Of a stretch of DNA of 64,000 nucleotides, positions 17,464-25,331 are shown piece after piece. Positions within the stretch are counted from its first letter, which is position 1. Each line of letters starts with the position of its first letter. The notes under the pieces were generated by a model. It was not told the DNA's origin and made no database searches. It saw only the letters and a list, made by a program, of their open reading frames with translations. Source of the DNA: SAR92 clade bacterium H231. Lineage in GTDB: Bacteria > Pseudomonadota > Gammaproteobacteria > Pseudomonadales > Porticoccaceae. The DNA is taken from contig JAOALC010000003.1 of the NCBI GenBank assembly GCA_025153775.1, positions 310,001 through 374,000 on the forward strand, read 5' to 3'. A program made the position numbers and the translations under genes.

Positions 17464-17483
17464 AAAATACGCTATCTTTTATG
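17463..17483 (+). repeat. Copy 2 of the CTATCTTTT(T)ATG motif
   Basis: The sequence AATACGCTATCTTTTATG is followed by TATGGGGG. It shares the longer form with copy 3 at 19182-19203, including the ATGTATGGGGG tail. It overlaps the sulfotransferase stop codon. Confidence 0.55.
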
Positions 17484-17507
17484 TATGGGGGTAAAGCTGC
17501 TTACTTT

Positions 17508-17634
17508 TTTTGGGAATTCTAGCCTGGAAATCTGTGTGAGCATTACGGCCAGAGATTATATGAACAGTTCTTATCTACTTATTTCGCCCTGTCGCAACGA
17601 AGCTGAATTTATGCGTATCACCATAGATTCGGTT
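17508..17634 (+). repeat. 127-bp direct repeat, left copy
   Basis: Identical to 19316-19442 except for two adjacent-region mismatches (CCT versus CTC near 17524). It covers the leader and the first 33 codons of the GT2 gene at 19344. The two copies flank the FkbM methyltransferase gene and a second decayed GT2 remnant, as left by a duplication or recombination event that brought the intervening DNA in. Confidence 0.9.
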
Positions 17635-17646
17635 ATCCGTCAGTGA
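17536..17646 (+). pseudogene. Truncated 5' copy of the GT2 gene at 19344
   Basis: A GTG start and 36 codons, the first 33 matching the downstream intact GT2 gene (SITARDYMNSSY, LLISPCRNEAEF, RITIDSV). The frame then reads IRQ and stops at TGA (17644-17646), where similarity to the intact gene is lost. It is a fragment from a partial duplication. The homology end at about 17640 marks one joint of the inserted segment that carries the FkbM gene. Confidence 0.8.
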
Positions 17647-17700
17647 AGGATTCTAATAGATTTTTACGCTGCCTAGATTTCTTTATGTATTTTCAATGAC

Positions 17701-18627
17701 TCATTTGAGCATCGGTTGAAATATCCTTTTATTAGCAATCACTTTCTGAGACACAAGCGCATAGTCTGTTATATTCTCAGCAACTGATTTTACTGGCATA
17801 AGCTTTGTTGTAAAAATAGTCTTTGAAATGCCAAATAAGGAATACCCACGATCTTTGGAGATATCTTTTATGATGTTAAGATTTTCAATCTCATGAAAAT
17901 GATTTTCAAAAACAATTACATCACAGTGATGATCTTTAAGTGCTGGAAGTAGTGAGCGTATTACATGAGGCTCATGCCCTTCAACATCAATCTTTACAAG
18001 AGTTGGCCAGCCGAAGTCACTTTGCGCCACTATGGTTTGTGGGGTCACTATCTGGATATCTTCGGTAATACTATCTTCGGTGATAGTTGAGCAGTGTAAT
18101 GTTGCTTTGCCTTTGTTTTTCTCTGGAATTACAAGTGACAATATTTCATTTGTAAGCCCTATCGCTAATTGATAGTATTCAAATCGATCAGGGCAAATTC
18201 TTTTTAAATTTACTTCATTTAACTCCTTGAGCTCAGCTTGAGGTTCAATGGCAACAATTTTCGAATTTGGCATTGCCTTAGCGATAGCAAAAGAGCATAC
18301 ACCCTTATTAAACCCTATATCCCAATATACATGTTCTGTATCAGGACTGGCCAATTTAGTAAGTACGTCCACGACCTCAGGGTCAAAAGATCTCAGTATT
18401 GAAAAGTGCCATCCCACCAGATCATCGATATTTATAACTAAGTCAGTATTTTTGTATCGAAACTCGACATTGGGACATGTTGACAGTCCCCAAGGCACAT
18501 TGCGAATATAATCTAAAATGCGGTGCTTCCCGTTTTTAATTGGTAGTGCCCTTAAAAATAAGGATAAAGCTTTCTCTCTATACGTCAGCTTCCTAGTATT
18601 TCTATTAAGAGTAATGTTTTTTTCCAT
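17701..18627 (-). CDS. FkbM family SAM-dependent methyltransferase
   Basis: A protein of about 308 residues with the Methyltransf_21/FkbM pattern. The SAM-binding motif is VYWDIGFNKGVCSFAIA, followed by IVAIEPQAELKELNEVNL, then LVKIDVEGHEPHVIRSLLP, the family's hallmark DVEGHE segment. Such enzymes O-methylate sugars in surface polysaccharides. The gene is AT-rich and reversed relative to the operon. It lies between the two copies of a 127-bp repeat, so it was probably gained recently as part of that event. Start: the ATG at 18627 is preferred over GTG at 18672; neither has a strong Shine-Dalgarno. Confidence 0.85.
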   Translation of the reverse strand: MEKNITLNRNTRKLTYREKALSLFLRALPIKNGKHRILDYIRNVPWGLSTCPNVEFRYKNTDLVINIDDLVGWHFSILRSFDPEVVDVLTKLASPDTEHVYWDIGFNKGVCSFAIAKAMPNSKIVAIEPQAELKELNEVNLKRICPDRFEYYQLAIGLTNEILSLVIPEKNKGKATLHCSTITEDSITEDIQIVTPQTIVAQSDFGWPTLVKIDVEGHEPHVIRSLLPALKDHHCDVIVFENHFHEIENLNIIKDISKDRGYSLFGISKTIFTTKLMPVKSVAENITDYALVSQKVIANKRIFQPMLK

Positions 18628-18788
18628 ATCTAGGATTTTCCCTATATTTATAAGATGCGGGCTAACACGCACTATCCGTTAATTTAACTATCTCTTAATG
18701 CCGCCTGCGTGCCTCTATCCTTTAACGTTTCATCAATTCTACATGCCGCGACTTCCATGATAATGGCGCTTTTTCGATTGCATAAGTA

Positions 18789-18986
18789 AACGTGGTGATC
18801 ATGTGAGAAGAATGCCTTTACTTTTGTCCAGAGGGTCATGAATTAGATGTATTTATAATAGACAATAATTCGATTGTTGTTGCTTCTCTATATGTAATCA
18901 GTATTTGAAAATAAACTTCGGGAGTACAAATTCTTTTCATGATTATAGTTAACTGCACTGGTAATGGTTTTGGTCCGTTAGAAATG
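18789..18986 (+). pseudogene. Decayed family 2 glycosyltransferase remnant (second)
   Basis: One reading frame over 198 bases keeps GT2 landmarks in the right order: NVVIM, then HELDVFIIDNNS (compare the usual VFVIDNNSTDG), then IIVNCTGNGFGPLEM (compare the usual NxGFGxxNN). Stop codons TGA (18804), TGA (18906) and TAA (18912) interrupt the same frame. Landmarks that survive in a single frame between stops indicate a real gene that has decayed rather than chance. The rest of the gene is gone. Confidence 0.5.
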
Positions 18987-19181
18987 TGACGGCCAATAAA
19001 TCCATTTGCAATTATCTAAACTTAGTTGATATCTATCTTAAATGATCATATTTAGCATTAGAAATTAAGGAAAATATTTAATCATCACGTGGCCACTGTT
19101 TGTGCTTGGCTTTAGTTGGATTCCATCTACGATTAGTTTAGTTAGCCTATGGTTACCAGCCTTAAAGTCAGGCGAGACAAG

Positions 19182-19203
19182 AAGAAATAGACTATCTTTT
19201 ATG
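19182..19203 (+). repeat. Copy 3 of the CTATCTTTT(T)ATG motif
   Basis: AAATAGACTATCTTTTATG followed by TATGGGGGT, about 160 bases before the intact GT2 start. It matches copy 2 (17463) over roughly 35 bases with a few differences. Sequence between this motif and the 127-bp repeat is about 90 bases longer here than in the left copy. Confidence 0.55.
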
Positions 19204-19315
19204 TATGGGGGTCAAACTGTGAACCAGTTGGCTTTTTGGAATAAAAGAGGGTCTCAATTTGGTTTCAATATTTCATTATCTCGGACCCTTAAGTAAGGTT
19301 AGAGCTACTGATTCC

Positions 19316-19442
19316 TTTTGGGAATTCTAGCTCGGAAATCTGTGTGAGCATTACGGCCAGAGATTATATGAACAGTTCTTATCTACTTATTTCGCCCTGT
19401 CGCAACGAAGCTGAATTTATGCGTATCACCATAGATTCGGTT
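19316..19442 (+). repeat. 127-bp direct repeat, right copy
   Basis: Right partner of 17508-17634, offset by 1808 bases. This copy continues into the complete GT2 gene, so it is the parental or functional version, and the left copy is the truncated one. Confidence 0.9.
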
Positions 19443-20315
19443 GTCAGTCAGTCTGTGAAGCCGGCCAAATGGATTATTGTCAACGATGGTTCCACTGACG
19501 CTAGCGCCAGCATTATCAAACAGTACGCCAATCTATTCGATTTTATTGAGGTTGTGAATGTGCCAGATCGCGGTCACCGGAGCGTGGGGCCCGGCGTGGT
19601 TGAGGCCTTTAATCAGGGTCTGAGTCGAGTTAATCTTGATGACTATAGGTTTATATGCAAATTGGACCTAGACCTGGATTTACCTCAACATTATTTTGAA
19701 ACCCTGATGCAGAAAATGCACCAAAACCCGCGTATTGGTACCTGCAGTGGCAAGCCTTACAGCAGGTCTGGCAGATGGTTGCGCAGCGAAAAGCGCGGTG
19801 ACGAAATGTCCGTGGGCATGACTAAGTTTTATCGCGTTAGCTGTTTTAAGCAGATAGGTGGCTTTGTCTCTGAAGTTATGTGGGATGCCATTGATTGCCA
19901 TCGCTGTCGCCAGCTTGGCTGGATTGCCTGCAGCTGGGACGAGCCGGAGTTGCGCTTCGTGCACCTGCGTGCCATGGGATCCAGCCAGAATGGCATCTAT
20001 CAGGGCAAGATGCGCCATGGCTATGGCCAGTACTTTATGGGTACCGGGTTGATCTACATGCTGGCTACCTCAGTGTATCGCATGCTCGAGGCTCCCTATG
20101 TGCTGGGTGGAGCCGCAATGTTCTGGGGCTACCTGCGCAGTATGATTGCCAATGCTCCCCAGTACCAAGATGCTGAGTTAAGTCAATTTGTGCGCTCCTA
20201 CCAGTGGAGATGTCTGTTTCTTGGCAAACGCCAGGCAACCAGACAACTGGACGAACAGCAGCAGCCCATATGGAAAAAATATCGACATAGGAAGAGGGCC
20301 GCACCCACAGCCTAA
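19344..20315 (+). CDS. Glycosyltransferase family 2
   Basis: A 323-residue GT-A transferase. Seen: LLISPCRNEAEFMRITIDSVVSQS, then KWIIVNDGSTDASASI, the DxD-type KLDLDLDLP at about residues 108-116, and a central acceptor region (MWDAIDCHRCRQLGW). The GTG at 19344 gives a 24-base longer product than the ATG at 19368 (MNSSYLL); the ATG has AGAGA just upstream and is equally plausible. Its leader and first 33 codons are duplicated at 17508-17634. From here rightward composition returns to that of the backbone, and the gene leads into the heptose genes. Confidence 0.85.
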   Translation: MSITARDYMNSSYLLISPCRNEAEFMRITIDSVVSQSVKPAKWIIVNDGSTDASASIIKQYANLFDFIEVVNVPDRGHRSVGPGVVEAFNQGLSRVNLDDYRFICKLDLDLDLPQHYFETLMQKMHQNPRIGTCSGKPYSRSGRWLRSEKRGDEMSVGMTKFYRVSCFKQIGGFVSEVMWDAIDCHRCRQLGWIACSWDEPELRFVHLRAMGSSQNGIYQGKMRHGYGQYFMGTGLIYMLATSVYRMLEAPYVLGGAAMFWGYLRSMIANAPQYQDAELSQFVRSYQWRCLFLGKRQATRQLDEQQQPIWKKYRHRKRAAPTA

Positions 20316-20372
20316 ACTGGTTGAGATACCAGTGACCTGGCTCTAAAAGGATTAGGGAACCAAGGATACCAA

Positions 20373-20978
20373 ATGGATTTTGCAGACTTTGTAGAAGATT
20401 ACTATCAGCGATATATTCAGGTTATTAAAGACTTTGATAAGTCTAGCCTGGAGCCTGTACTGGAGGTGTTTTTAGCGGTGGCGAAAAACCAGGGTACGCT
20501 CTGGGTGGCTGGCAATGGCGGCAGTGCTGCCATTGGTGATCATACTGTCTGCGATGTGACCAAGGGCACTTACCAACCCGACCAGCCCAGTATTAAATCC
20601 ATATCTCTATCATCCAATACCGCCATGCTGACGGCTCTGGGCAATGATATTGCCTATGAGGCGGTGTTTAGTGAGCAGTTAAAGTATTATCTGGGGCACC
20701 ATGATGCGCTGCTGTTGGTGAGCTCCAGCGGTAACTCCCCCAATGTGGTTGCAGCCTGTGAGTATGCCAACCAGAGAGGCGTACCTACCATTGCCTTTGT
20801 TGGCTTTAAGGGGGGCAAGCTTAAAGAGATTGCCCGCCACTGTGTCTGGATTCCGGTAGAGAACTACGGCATGGCTGAAGATGCTCACCAGAGTCTGATG
20901 CATGTGACTACTCAGTATATTGCTAGCTGCGTCGGTCATCGGCTGCACAGCGCAATAGCCTCCGAGATTTCTTGCTAA
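20373..20978 (+). CDS. gmhA: Sedoheptulose-7-phosphate isomerase (phosphoheptose isomerase)
   Basis: A 201-residue SIS-domain isomerase that turns sedoheptulose 7-phosphate into D-glycero-D-manno-heptose 7-phosphate, the first step to activated heptose. The phosphosugar loop is GNGGSAAIGDHT and the second is LLVSSSGNSPNVV, with a C-terminal EDAHQSLMHV helix corresponding to the GmhA active-site region. AAGGA lies 7 bases before the ATG. The stop overlaps the next gene's start (TAATG). With hddA and hddC in the same locus, the likely end product is GDP-heptose for the exopolysaccharide, separate from the ADP-heptose of LPS core. Confidence 0.85.
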   Translation: MDFADFVEDYYQRYIQVIKDFDKSSLEPVLEVFLAVAKNQGTLWVAGNGGSAAIGDHTVCDVTKGTYQPDQPSIKSISLSSNTAMLTALGNDIAYEAVFSEQLKYYLGHHDALLLVSSSGNSPNVVAACEYANQRGVPTIAFVGFKGGKLKEIARHCVWIPVENYGMAEDAHQSLMHVTTQYIASCVGHRLHSAIASEISC

Positions 20979-22030
20979 TGACAGACAACCATCAAGTTGC
21001 TGTAGTGGTGATTGGTCGCAACGAGGGCGAGCGGCTTAAGCGCTGTTTCGCGTCTCTGCAGGCTCAGCACTCAGGGCCAATTATCTATGTGGATTCTGGC
21101 TCTACCGATGGCAGCACAGCCCATGCCCTGCAGATTGGGGTGCAGCTGATTGAGTTGCCTATGGATCAACCATTCACCATGGCGCGAGCCAGAAATGCTG
21201 GCCTTATATATCTGTCGGACCATTATCCAGACTGCAGCCTGGTGCAATTTGTGGATGGCGACTGTGAGGTTGCCCAGGGCTGGCTAATCACCGCCAGCGA
21301 ATACCTGGCTCAGCATCCACAGGTGGTCGCAGTCTGCGGTAATCGGGTGGAGCGCTTTCCGGGGGCCACGGTTTATAACCAGCTTATAGATATGGAATGG
21401 CAGGCATTGGCCGGAGAGGTTGAGGCCTGCGGTGGTGATGCCATGTACCGCATCGATCCCCTACTGATGGTGGACGGCTTTAACAGCTCCATGATCGCTG
21501 GAGAAGAGGCAGAGCTGGGGCGGCGTTTAACCGCCACCGGGCTGTCCATTATGCGTCTCGATGAGCCCATGACTACCCATGATGCCAATATGCAGCGGCT
21601 GTCCCAATGGTGGTTGCGCTCAATCCGCTGCGGCCATGCCTATGCCCAGGGCTATGATCTGCAGCGCCGCAATCGAATTGCGGGCAGAGCTTGCTACAGG
21701 CGTCGTCAGGTGCTCAGTAGCCTGTTTTATGGCATTGGCGTACCTGCGTTGTTTTTGCTCTGTAGCCTTATGCTGATAACTCTTAACCTGCCTGCCACAT
21801 CTATTATCTTTGTCTACTCGGCGATGCTGTTTTTACTGTCTCTCTATGTCCGGGTAATTCAAAAAACTGCCTGCGGAAAGATGCCCCTGGGCAACTCGGC
21901 AAAACAGTGTTTCCTCTATGCCTATTTTGTGGCTCTGGCCAAATTTCCTGAGGCCCAGGGCATTTTAAAATATTATAAAAATAAATTATTTGGCAAGACT
22001 GCTCAAATTATTGAGTACAGGCAGAGTTAA
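20978..22030 (+). CDS. Membrane-anchored glycosyltransferase family 2
   Basis: A protein of 350 residues. The GT2 domain shows VAVVVIGRNEGERLKRCFASL, IYVDSGSTDGS, then VQFVDGDCEV with the metal-binding DGDC at about residues 87-90, and IAGEEAELGRRL near residue 170. Two or three hydrophobic helices at about 245-310 (GIGVPALFLLCSLMLITL and following) anchor it in the membrane. It overlaps the gmhA stop by 1 base, indicating translational coupling. It may be the transferase that uses the heptose made by this block, but no donor can be read from sequence. Confidence 0.85.
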   Translation: MTDNHQVAVVVIGRNEGERLKRCFASLQAQHSGPIIYVDSGSTDGSTAHALQIGVQLIELPMDQPFTMARARNAGLIYLSDHYPDCSLVQFVDGDCEVAQGWLITASEYLAQHPQVVAVCGNRVERFPGATVYNQLIDMEWQALAGEVEACGGDAMYRIDPLLMVDGFNSSMIAGEEAELGRRLTATGLSIMRLDEPMTTHDANMQRLSQWWLRSIRCGHAYAQGYDLQRRNRIAGRACYRRRQVLSSLFYGIGVPALFLLCSLMLITLNLPATSIIFVYSAMLFLLSLYVRVIQKTACGKMPLGNSAKQCFLYAYFVALAKFPEAQGILKYYKNKLFGKTAQIIEYRQS

Positions 22031-22055
22031 CAGATGCAATGGCTAAAGGATTAGC

Positions 22056-23276
22056 ATGATTCACTACATTACCAGTAACGGTGTCGGCAATGCCTGGGTG
22101 GGCAATGAGCTGAGCCAACTATCTCAGCGCAATATTCCATTTGTTCTGCATTCACTGCATGGGCCCCAGCAAACCTATTTTAAGTCGCCTGCAGTAAATG
22201 AGATTAATCAAAAAACCAAATTTATTTATCCAATCTCGCCAGTGAAGTTAATGGCCGCTGTTTGCTCTGGCCCCTTTGTGTTTGGCCAGCATTTTTGGTT
22301 TGCACTGCTGAACAGTTTTTTTGGTCGCAAAGAATCCTTCTCTGTGCGCCTTAAGTCCATTTTGCATTTTGCGGTGGCCTGCGTCTGGGCCAAGTCACTA
22401 AAAGGCAAGCCTGTGTCTCTTATCCATTCCCAGTGGGTTAATTCCTGTGGCACCGTGGCAATGTATGGGGCCTGGTTATTAGATAAGCCATTTAGCTTTA
22501 CTGGTCATGCCGCAGATCTTTTTCGTGAGCGCTGCGCCCTTAAAGATAAAATAGTCCGCGCTGATTTTATTGTCTGTATCTCAAGTTTTCACCGCGACTT
22601 TTATATTGAAGAGGGGGCCGACCCGGACAAATTAATTATCGCCTACTGCGGCATAGATACCTCGCTATTTAAGCCTCCAACTTCAGAGACTAGCGAGGGC
22701 CCAGTGCGGATAATTTCATCGGCTCGGCTGGTTGAAAAAAAAGGGCTCGGCTATTTAATCGATGCCTGCCAACAGCTGGTTGGCCATGAAACATTTACCT
22801 GCACCATTGCAGGCAGTGGCCCGTTGCTGTCTGAGTTGCGCGAGCATATAGATAAACTGGGGCTCTCGGAGCTGGTGTTTCTGACCGGCAAACCTATTCT
22901 GCAGGAAGAGATTCCGGAGTTTATGGCCTCTGGCGATATCTATTGCCTGCCCTGTGTCTGGGCCGATGATGGCGATGTTGACGGTGTACCCCAGATGCTT
23001 ATGGAGGCTATGGCCTGTGGTGTTCCTGTTATCTCCACCCAGCTGGCGGGCATTCCCGATCTTATTGAACATGAGCGCAGCGGGTTATTGGTAGAACCCA
23101 GTAATGCCACGTCTCTGGCCCAAGCCATTACGCGCCTAGCTGACGACAGGGGGCTGCGCGAGCAGCTGGCGGCCCAGGGTAGAGAGAAGGTGTTAAACAG
23201 CTTTGATATTGCCCATTGTCTGGAGCCCCTTTTCGAGAAATACAGGCAAGCTATAGCCCGGGGGTCGGCTCAATGA
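22056..23276 (+). CDS. Glycosyltransferase family 4
   Basis: A 406-residue GT-B transferase. The C-terminal donor domain shows VRIISSARLVEKKGLGYLID at about residues 215-235, CTIAGSGPLLSEL, LTGKPILQEEIPEFMA and the conserved DGVPQMLMEAMACGVPVIST, where the glutamates contact the sugar nucleotide. The N-terminal domain carries the acceptor site. Its last 4 bases overlap the start of the heptose kinase gene (ATGA), so the two are coupled. Many GT4 enzymes in such loci use GDP-sugars, but this one's donor is unknown. Confidence 0.9.
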   Translation: MIHYITSNGVGNAWVGNELSQLSQRNIPFVLHSLHGPQQTYFKSPAVNEINQKTKFIYPISPVKLMAAVCSGPFVFGQHFWFALLNSFFGRKESFSVRLKSILHFAVACVWAKSLKGKPVSLIHSQWVNSCGTVAMYGAWLLDKPFSFTGHAADLFRERCALKDKIVRADFIVCISSFHRDFYIEEGADPDKLIIAYCGIDTSLFKPPTSETSEGPVRIISSARLVEKKGLGYLIDACQQLVGHETFTCTIAGSGPLLSELREHIDKLGLSELVFLTGKPILQEEIPEFMASGDIYCLPCVWADDGDVDGVPQMLMEAMACGVPVISTQLAGIPDLIEHERSGLLVEPSNATSLAQAITRLADDRGLREQLAAQGREKVLNSFDIAHCLEPLFEKYRQAIARGSAQ

Positions 23277-24268
23277 TTATTTCCCAGACCCCCTACAGAG
23301 TCAGTTTTGCTGGCGGCGGCACCGACCTGCCATCCTTCTATGAGAGAGAGGCTGGCGCCGTATTGTCTGTGGGCCTGAATCAGCATATGTATGTCACTGT
23401 CAGTCCACGCTTTAAAGCCTCGACTCGAATTGCCTATACCAAAACTGAGATTGCCGATTCTATAGATGATATTCAGCATACTATTGCTCGAGAAGTGCTG
23501 CGCATCACCGAACTGGGTAAGCACCTGGAGATTACTACCATTGGCGATGTGCCCTCTGGCACCGGCCTTGGTTCCAGTAGCAGCCTGGCAGTTGGTATGC
23601 TCAATGCCCTATATGCCTACAGGGGGCAGATCACCAGCCCACAGCAGCTAGCCGAACAGGCCTGTGAAGTTGAGATAGACAGGCTAAAAAAACCTATAGG
23701 CAAGCAGGATCAATACGCCGCGGCCTATGGCTCCCTAAACTTTATAGTCTTCAATCCAGATGGCTCAGTGCATGTTGAGCCGGTGCCTTACAAGCCAGAA
23801 ACTCTTCGGGAATTAGAATCTCGCACATTGCTGCTTTATACAGCGCAGCAGCGCAGCGCCGATGATATTTTGATCAAACAGAGCGCCGGTACCCAGCAGA
23901 GAGACAAATTTAATATTCTGTGTCAGATGCGCGATCTTGCCACTGAGATGAAATCAGTAATTTCCAGTGCCAGCGGATCCAGTATCGATGAGTTTGCTGA
24001 TCTTTTGCACCAGGGCTGGCTGTTAAAGAAGAGTCTTGGCTTTGGCATCTCCAATAGCAGAATTGACCAATGGTACCAGGCAGCCATTGCTGCGGGGGCT
24101 CAGGGTGGCAAGTTATTGGGTGCTGGGGGCGGTGGCTTTTTATTGCTGGTGGCGCCGCCGGAAAAACATCAGGCAATTCGCAATGCTCTGGGTAACCCCA
24201 GGGAATTGCCTTTCGAAATAGATTGTCGTGGCAGCAGAATTATTTTTATTAGTGACAGGTATAAATAA
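23273..24268 (+). CDS. hddA: D-glycero-D-manno-heptose 7-phosphate kinase
   Basis: A 331-residue GHMP-family kinase. The N-terminus reads IISQTPYRVSFAGGGTDLP, the ATP loop is VPSGTGLGSSSSLAVG, and the C-terminal motif is GGKLLGAGGGGFLLL. These fit HddA, which phosphorylates C1 of D-glycero-D-manno-heptose 7-phosphate in the GDP-heptose branch; fucokinase-type GHMP kinases look similar. The start is the ATG at 23273, overlapping the preceding stop; a longer frame with TTG at 23216 would run deep into the glycosyltransferase gene and has no support. Confidence 0.85.
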   Translation: MIISQTPYRVSFAGGGTDLPSFYEREAGAVLSVGLNQHMYVTVSPRFKASTRIAYTKTEIADSIDDIQHTIAREVLRITELGKHLEITTIGDVPSGTGLGSSSSLAVGMLNALYAYRGQITSPQQLAEQACEVEIDRLKKPIGKQDQYAAAYGSLNFIVFNPDGSVHVEPVPYKPETLRELESRTLLLYTAQQRSADDILIKQSAGTQQRDKFNILCQMRDLATEMKSVISSASGSSIDEFADLLHQGWLLKKSLGFGISNSRIDQWYQAAIAAGAQGGKLLGAGGGGFLLLVAPPEKHQAIRNALGNPRELPFEIDCRGSRIIFISDRYK

Positions 24269-24325
24269 TGGCCCGCAACAGACACTGGAACCAACAACAG
24301 GATTAAAAGTGACAAGGAGCGTTGT

Positions 24326-25315
24326 GTGAAAATTCTATTTACAGGTGGGGCAGGCTATGTGGGCAGCGCCTGTTTGCGACATGTTATGGCCAGTGGTCAT
24401 CAGGTTGTTGCCTATGACAATCTGGTAGAGGGTCATCCTGAAGCTGTAAATGGGGCCCCATTAGTGATTGGTGATATACGCAATGCAGATTTACTAGAGC
24501 GGACATTATCTGATCACCAGATTGATGCGGTAATGCATTTTGCTGCAGCCACCAACGTAGGTGAGTCGGTGAGCAATCCGGGCTATCACTACGACAATAA
24601 TATTGGGGGCACTCTGTCGCTACTCAATGCCATGGTGAGTACCGGGGTCAACAAATTACTCTTTTCCAGTACCTGTGCCACCTATGGCTTAAACCCTGTT
24701 AGCCCCATGGCCGAGAATGCAGAGCAGGATCCCTGCAGCCCCTATGCGCGAACCAAGCTGGCAGTGGAATGGATGATTAGAGACTTTGCCGAAACCTACA
24801 ATATAGGCTTTACCCTGCTGCGTTACTTTAATGCAGCCGGGGCCTCTGAAGATGGTGCATTTGGTGAATACCACCATCCCGAGACCCATCTTATTCCTCT
24901 GGTGCTGGAAAATATTTTGCAGGGAGAGGCTCAGCTTAAGGTGTTCGGTAGCGACTACGACACCAGAGATGGCACCTGTATTCGTGACTATGTGCATATT
25001 GATGACCTGGCCAGTGCCCATTTGCTCGCTATGGAGGCCATCGAGGACAGCAGCCAGGCAGTATTCAATATAGGTACAGGCCATGGCCAGTCGGTACTGG
25101 ATATTATTGCTGCCTGTGAGACGGTTTCGGGGCACCGGGTGAACTATAAAATAGTCGGGCGTCGCCCAGGCGATGCTCCAGAGTTAGTTGCAAACCCCCA
25201 GAAACTGCGGACTGAGCTAGGCTGGCAGCCCAAATATACTCATATCAACGATATTGTGCGCACCTCATGGACCTGGCATAAATTAAAGCCCCAGGGATAT
25301 GGCGAGCGACCATAG
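24326..25315 (+). CDS. galE: UDP-glucose 4-epimerase
   Basis: A 329-residue extended SDR enzyme that interconverts UDP-glucose and UDP-galactose (or the N-acetyl forms). Seen: NAD motif FTGGAGYVGS, DNLVEGH, HFAAATNVGESV, the catalytic serine region FSSTCATYG and YARTK with catalytic Tyr/Lys. Then comes a GalE-type substrate loop (RYFNAAGAS, HLIPLVLENI) and GTCIRDYVHIDDLASAH, a GalE signature. The GTG start at 24326 has AAGGAG about 7 bases upstream. It supplies a galactose-type donor for the locus. Confidence 0.9.
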   Translation: MKILFTGGAGYVGSACLRHVMASGHQVVAYDNLVEGHPEAVNGAPLVIGDIRNADLLERTLSDHQIDAVMHFAAATNVGESVSNPGYHYDNNIGGTLSLLNAMVSTGVNKLLFSSTCATYGLNPVSPMAENAEQDPCSPYARTKLAVEWMIRDFAETYNIGFTLLRYFNAAGASEDGAFGEYHHPETHLIPLVLENILQGEAQLKVFGSDYDTRDGTCIRDYVHIDDLASAHLLAMEAIEDSSQAVFNIGTGHGQSVLDIIAACETVSGHRVNYKIVGRRPGDAPELVANPQKLRTELGWQPKYTHINDIVRTSWTWHKLKPQGYGERP

Positions 25316-25331
25316 GAAATAGGGAGCAGGG

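Larger units (their letters stand above)
18628..19343. other. Gene-free AT-rich stretch between the FkbM gene and the next glycosyltransferase
   Basis: There is no intact gene. It contains a decayed GT2 remnant (18789-18986), motif copy 3 (19182-19203), about 100 bases not present in the left copy of the repeat, and the beginning of the right 127-bp repeat. A 64-codon open frame at 19102-19296 has no recognisable family and overlaps the repeat leader, so I do not call it. Confidence 0.6.

Noticed and set aside
19102-19296. 64-codon plus-strand frame before the GT2 gene
   Set aside because: No recognisable domain, overlaps a repeated leader motif, and the region is full of relics.
17461-19450. 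Insertion sequence flanking the FkbM gene
   Set aside because: There are direct repeats of host coding sequence but no transposase, no terminal inverted repeats and no short target duplication.
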